Source: Asticcacaulis sp. (GTDB taxonomy: Bacteria > Pseudomonadota > Alphaproteobacteria > Caulobacterales > Caulobacteraceae). From it: a stretch of 15,214 bases of DNA. Both the position numbers and the translations under genes were made by a program. The DNA is taken from positions 1-15,214 of the forward strand of contig NZ_JAIWNX010000135.1 of assembly GCF_020217185.1 (NCBI RefSeq), in the 5' to 3' direction. The notes beneath the pieces are model-generated. The model was not told the DNA's origin. It was given only the letters and a program-made list of their open reading frames with translations, and ran no database searches. How positions within the stretch are numbered: the stretch's first letter is position 1; every line of letters begins with the position of its first letter. Positions 12,455 through 15,214 of this stretch are shown in pieces.

Positions 12455-14833
12455 ATGATCCGCACGACCTTTCAAACCGATCGCCGCGCCTTGCTGTGTG
12501 GAGCGGGGGCCCTGACGCTTCTGACCGCCATCGGCGGCCCGGCCGTGGCCTCAGCCCCCATCGTCGCTACGCCCATTCCGCTGACGCAGGTGCGCCTGCT
12601 GCCGTCGCCCTTCCTTGACGCTATAGAGGCTAACCGACGCTATTTGCTGTTCCTCTCGCCCGACCGCTTCCTGCACAATTATCACAAGTTCGCCGGTCTG
12701 CCGGTGAAGGGGGAGATTTACGGCGGCTGGGAATCCGACACCATCGCGGGTGAGGGGCTGGGGCACTATCTGTCGGCCCTGTCGCTGATGCACGCCCAAA
12801 CGGGTGATGCCGAATGTGTGACCCGCATCCACTACATTATTTCCGAACTCGAAAAGGTGCAGGCGGCGCAGGGCGATGGCTATGCAGCGGGCTTTATGCG
12901 CAAGCGTAAGGACGGCTCCATCGTCGATGGCAAGGAAATCTTCCCCGAAATCATGGCGGGCGATATCCGCTCGGCGGGCTTCGATCTCAATGGCTGCTGG
13001 GTGCCCTTCTATAACTGGCATAAGCTGTTTGCCGGGCTTCTGGACGCGCAGGCCTATTGCGGCATCGACCGCGGCATCCCGGTGGCCGAAAAGCTGGGCG
13101 GCTATATCGAAAAGGTCTTTGCGGCGCTGGACGACGCCCAGACGCAGAAGGTGCTCGATTGCGAACACGGCGGCATCAATGAGAGCTTCGCTGAACTCTA
13201 TAGCCGCACGAACAACCCGCGCTGGCTGAAACTGTCGGAGCGACTCTATCACCACCGGATGCTCGACCCGCTGGCGGCCCGTGAAGACAAGCTGGCCAAC
13301 AACCATGCCAATACGCAGGTGCCCAAGCTGATCGGTCTGGCGCGCCTCTATGAACTGACGCAGAAGCCGCCGTATCAGACCGCCTCCAGCTTCTTCTGGG
13401 AGCGCGTCGTCAACCACCACAGCTTCGTGATTGGCGGCAATGCCGACCGGGAATACTTCTTCGAACCCGACACCATTTCGGCCCATATCACCGAGCAGAC
13501 CTGCGAAAGCTGCAACACCTACAATATGCTGAAGCTGACGCGGCACCTGTATAGCTGGTCGCCCAAGGCGGCGTGGTTCGACTATTATGAGCGTGCGCAC
13601 CTCAACCACATGCTGGCGCATCAGAACCCGAAAACCGGCATGTTCACCTATATGATGCCGCTGATGTCGGGGACGGCACGCGAGTATTCCGATCCAGAAA
13701 ATTCGTTCTGGTGCTGCGTCCTGTCGGGGATCGAAACCCATTCCAAGCACGGGGACTCGATCTACTGGCAGCAGGACAAGACGCTGTTCGTCAACCTGTT
13801 CATCCCGTCAAAGGTCAACTGGGCGGCGCAAAAGGCGGCGTTCGAACTGACGACCAAATACCCCTATGAGGGGCAGGTGGCGCTGAAACTAAACCAGCTT
13901 TCGGGCACGAAGACCTTTACCGTGGCCGTGCGTATCCCCGGCTGGGCCAAAACCTCAAGCCTGCGCGTCAATGGCAAGCCGGCCCTGGCCAGGATGAGCG
14001 ACGGCTATGCCCTGATCACCCGCAAATGGCGCGCGGGCGACGTGGTGACGCTCGACCTGCCGCTGGAGCTGCGTTTTGAGACCGCAGCCGGCGATGACAA
14101 GGTCGTGGCCCTGCTGCGCGGCCCGATGGTGCTGGCCGCCGATCTGGGGCCAGCGGATCAGCCGTGGGAAGGCGATGCCCCGGCACTGGTCGGCTCCGAT
14201 CTGATCGGCAGCTTCCAACCCGTCTCGGCGGCCGAAGCGGTATATGTATCCAAAGGCTCAGGACGTCCGGGGGATATGACTTTCCGTCCTTTCTATGCGC
14301 AGTACGAACGCCGCACGGCGGTCTATTTCAACCGCTACAGCGACGCCGAATGGGCGCAGGCCCAGGTCGCCTATCGCGCCGAACAGGCCCGCCTGAAAGA
14401 CATCGCCAACCGTTCGGTCGATGTCATGCATCTGGGCGAAATGCAGCCCGAACGCGACCACAACCTGCAAACCGGCGGCAACTCCTACCCGGTGGTCTAT
14501 CGCGCCCGCAATGGCCGCGACGCCCGCACCGGGGGCTTCTTCAGCTTTGAGATGAAGACGACCAAGGACGGCAAAAACGATTCTGGCCCGCTGGTGATTC
14601 AGGCGACCTATTGGGGGTCTGAATTCAACCGCAGCTTCACCATCGAGATCGACGGCACGGTCATCGCGCATGAGCGCCTGTCGGGCCGTCAGCCGGGCGC
14701 GTGGATCGACGTCGATTACCCCATCCCGCACGAACTGACGCGTGGCAAACAAAAGGTCACGGTCAAGTTCAATCCGCAGGAGGGGAAGACCGCTGGTCCG
14801 GTCTTTGGCGTGCGCCTGTTTACCAAGGCGTGA
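12455..14833 (+). CDS. Beta-L-arabinofuranosidase, DUF1680 (GH127/GH146 group)
   Basis: 792 residues. It releases non-reducing terminal beta-L-arabinofuranose from plant glycans by family assignment. A Tat signal is present (TDRRALLCGAG at 8-18, hydrophobic to about 32). The (alpha/alpha)6 catalytic domain spans roughly 45-445. The zinc/cysteine active site characterised in the family (Glu and Cys in an E-x-C motif, plus a Cys-Cys pair including the nucleophile) is visible as Glu351 and Cys353 in TCESCNTYNML and Cys420-Cys421 in FWCCVLSGIE. The CESCNTYNML and WCCVxSGIExHSKxG forms look more like GH146 than HypBA1-type GH127. Beta-sandwich domains follow (about 446-585), with an extra C-terminal domain to 792. 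An AGGGAA ribosome site precedes the ATG, 16 bases after the previous stop, so the two genes form one operon. The family is confident; the natural substrate is inferred. Confidence 0.92.
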   Translation: MIRTTFQTDRRALLCGAGALTLLTAIGGPAVASAPIVATPIPLTQVRLLPSPFLDAIEANRRYLLFLSPDRFLHNYHKFAGLPVKGEIYGGWESDTIAGEGLGHYLSALSLMHAQTGDAECVTRIHYIISELEKVQAAQGDGYAAGFMRKRKDGSIVDGKEIFPEIMAGDIRSAGFDLNGCWVPFYNWHKLFAGLLDAQAYCGIDRGIPVAEKLGGYIEKVFAALDDAQTQKVLDCEHGGINESFAELYSRTNNPRWLKLSERLYHHRMLDPLAAREDKLANNHANTQVPKLIGLARLYELTQKPPYQTASSFFWERVVNHHSFVIGGNADREYFFEPDTISAHITEQTCESCNTYNMLKLTRHLYSWSPKAAWFDYYERAHLNHMLAHQNPKTGMFTYMMPLMSGTAREYSDPENSFWCCVLSGIETHSKHGDSIYWQQDKTLFVNLFIPSKVNWAAQKAAFELTTKYPYEGQVALKLNQLSGTKTFTVAVRIPGWAKTSSLRVNGKPALARMSDGYALITRKWRAGDVVTLDLPLELRFETAAGDDKVVALLRGPMVLAADLGPADQPWEGDAPALVGSDLIGSFQPVSAAEAVYVSKGSGRPGDMTFRPFYAQYERRTAVYFNRYSDAEWAQAQVAYRAEQARLKDIANRSVDVMHLGEMQPERDHNLQTGGNSYPVVYRARNGRDARTGGFFSFEMKTTKDGKNDSGPLVIQATYWGSEFNRSFTIEIDGTVIAHERLSGRQPGAWIDVDYPIPHELTRGKQKVTVKFNPQEGKTAGPVFGVRLFTKA

Positions 14834-14847
14834 GAACTGCCTGTACG

Positions 14848-14986
14848 ATTTTTACCACGGATAGACACGGATGGCCGCTGGCGCGGCCTCATGGATATTC
14901 ATTGTGCGCCTGAGAAGTCCGGAGCACGCATCATCCGTGTTCGGCGGGCAAAGCCCGCCATCCGTGACTATCTGTGGCAAAAAAAT
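14848..14986. repeat. Palindromic MITE/REP-like element with CACGGAT units
   Basis: The outer arms 14848-14875 and 14957-14986 are complementary with about three mismatches and a two-base length difference, starting in a T-run and ending in an A-run. Just inside each arm sits a perfect smaller hairpin: GGCCGC/GCGGCC (14873-14888, 4-base loop) and GGCGGGC/GCCCGCC (14943-14959, 3-base loop). The unit CACGGAT occurs at 14856-14862 and 14866-14872, and as its complement at 14933-14939 and 14960-14966. I recall intergenic sequences with CCACGGAT-ACACGGATG units from several bacterial groups, so this is probably a dispersed repeat. No target duplication is evident. No T-run follows on the plus strand, so it is not a standard terminator, although it may still end or stabilise the upstream transcript. 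Confidence 0.6.
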
Positions 14987-15017
14987 CTATCCCCGCTGAG
15001 ACAGACACAATTTCAAC

Positions 15018-15027
15018 CGCTTAAGCG
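15018..15027. other. 10-bp perfect palindrome upstream of the right-edge gene
   Basis: CGCTTAAGCG lies about 50 bases before the start at 15079. It may be an operator, but a 10-bp palindrome can arise by chance. Confidence 0.2.
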
Positions 15028-15078
15028 CATTTTCTCACAATCTGTCCCCGCCGAAGAAACCTCTGTCATGCTGAGCCC

Positions 15079-15214
15079 ATGACACAGATCGCCCCCCACA
15101 TCCCCGCCGCCCACACCGCCGCCTATGACCGCCTGATGCGCCTTGCGGATCAGATTCTGACCGCGCTCGAAACCGCGCCGCGCCCCACCACGGCTATCGA
15201 GATTGGCCGCACCG
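15079..15214 (+). CDS. Unrecognised protein, N-terminal fragment (runs off right edge)
   Basis: Open frame from ATG 15079 to the window end, 45 residues visible (MTQIAPHIPAAHTAAYDRLM and onward). The third-codon positions are strongly G/C, as in the neighbouring genes, which supports real coding. There is no signal peptide or membrane segment in the visible part. Residues 14-35 could form an amphipathic helix. I do not recognise a family from this fragment. A nearer upstream ATG at 15068 stops after four codons. No strong ribosome site is visible. Confidence 0.5.
   Translation, partial: MTQIAPHIPAAHTAAYDRLMRLADQILTALETAPRPTTAIEIGRT

Overview
The window looks like chromosome from a GC-rich alphaproteobacterium. 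Asticcacaulis or a close Caulobacteraceae relative is my best guess, based on overall protein character, the strong GC bias at third codon positions, and Tat-exported glycan enzymes beside a VirB-type secretion operon. This is recognition from memory, not a search result.

Left part (1-5468, minus strand): a compact type IV secretion operon, read right to left as virB1, virB2, virB3, virB4, virB6, virB9 (virB9 is cut by the left edge). Genes overlap by ATGA (virB4/virB6 and virB6/virB9) or lie 3-10 bases apart, so they are almost certainly co-transcribed. The set covers the cell-wall lytic enzyme, the pilin, the small inner-membrane protein VirB3, the main ATPase, the polytopic inner-membrane protein and part of the outer-membrane core. 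No virB5, virB7 or virB8 lies between them, and whatever follows virB9 is outside the window.

Middle (5648-9005, minus strand): a two-gene operon of a lipoprotein of the DUF1800 family followed by a Tat-exported DUF1501 protein. This is a frequently paired but functionally obscure couple.

9006-9669: a 664-base divergent intergenic region rich in structure. It holds an 11-bp hairpin abutting the DUF1800 start codon, a large inverted repeat with 23-base arms (20 matching), a candidate promoter, a terminator-like hairpin, a 12-bp direct repeat and two more hairpins, plus a doubtful 55-residue ORF.

Right part (9670-14833, plus strand): a two-gene glycan-degradation operon. The first gene is a 922-residue Tat-exported protein that I recognise as DUF5695-like (glycosidase/lyase-like, activity unknown). 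The second is a DUF1680 beta-L-arabinofuranosidase of the GH127/GH146 group with its Glu/Cys zinc active site intact. Together they suggest attack on plant glycans carrying beta-L-arabinofuranose (extensin, arabinogalactan, arabinan or RG-II side chains).

After this operon lies a roughly 139-bp MITE/REP-like palindromic element built from CACGGAT units (14848-14986). At the right edge (15079 onward) an unrecognised gene begins. No tRNA, rRNA, CRISPR array or transposase gene was seen.
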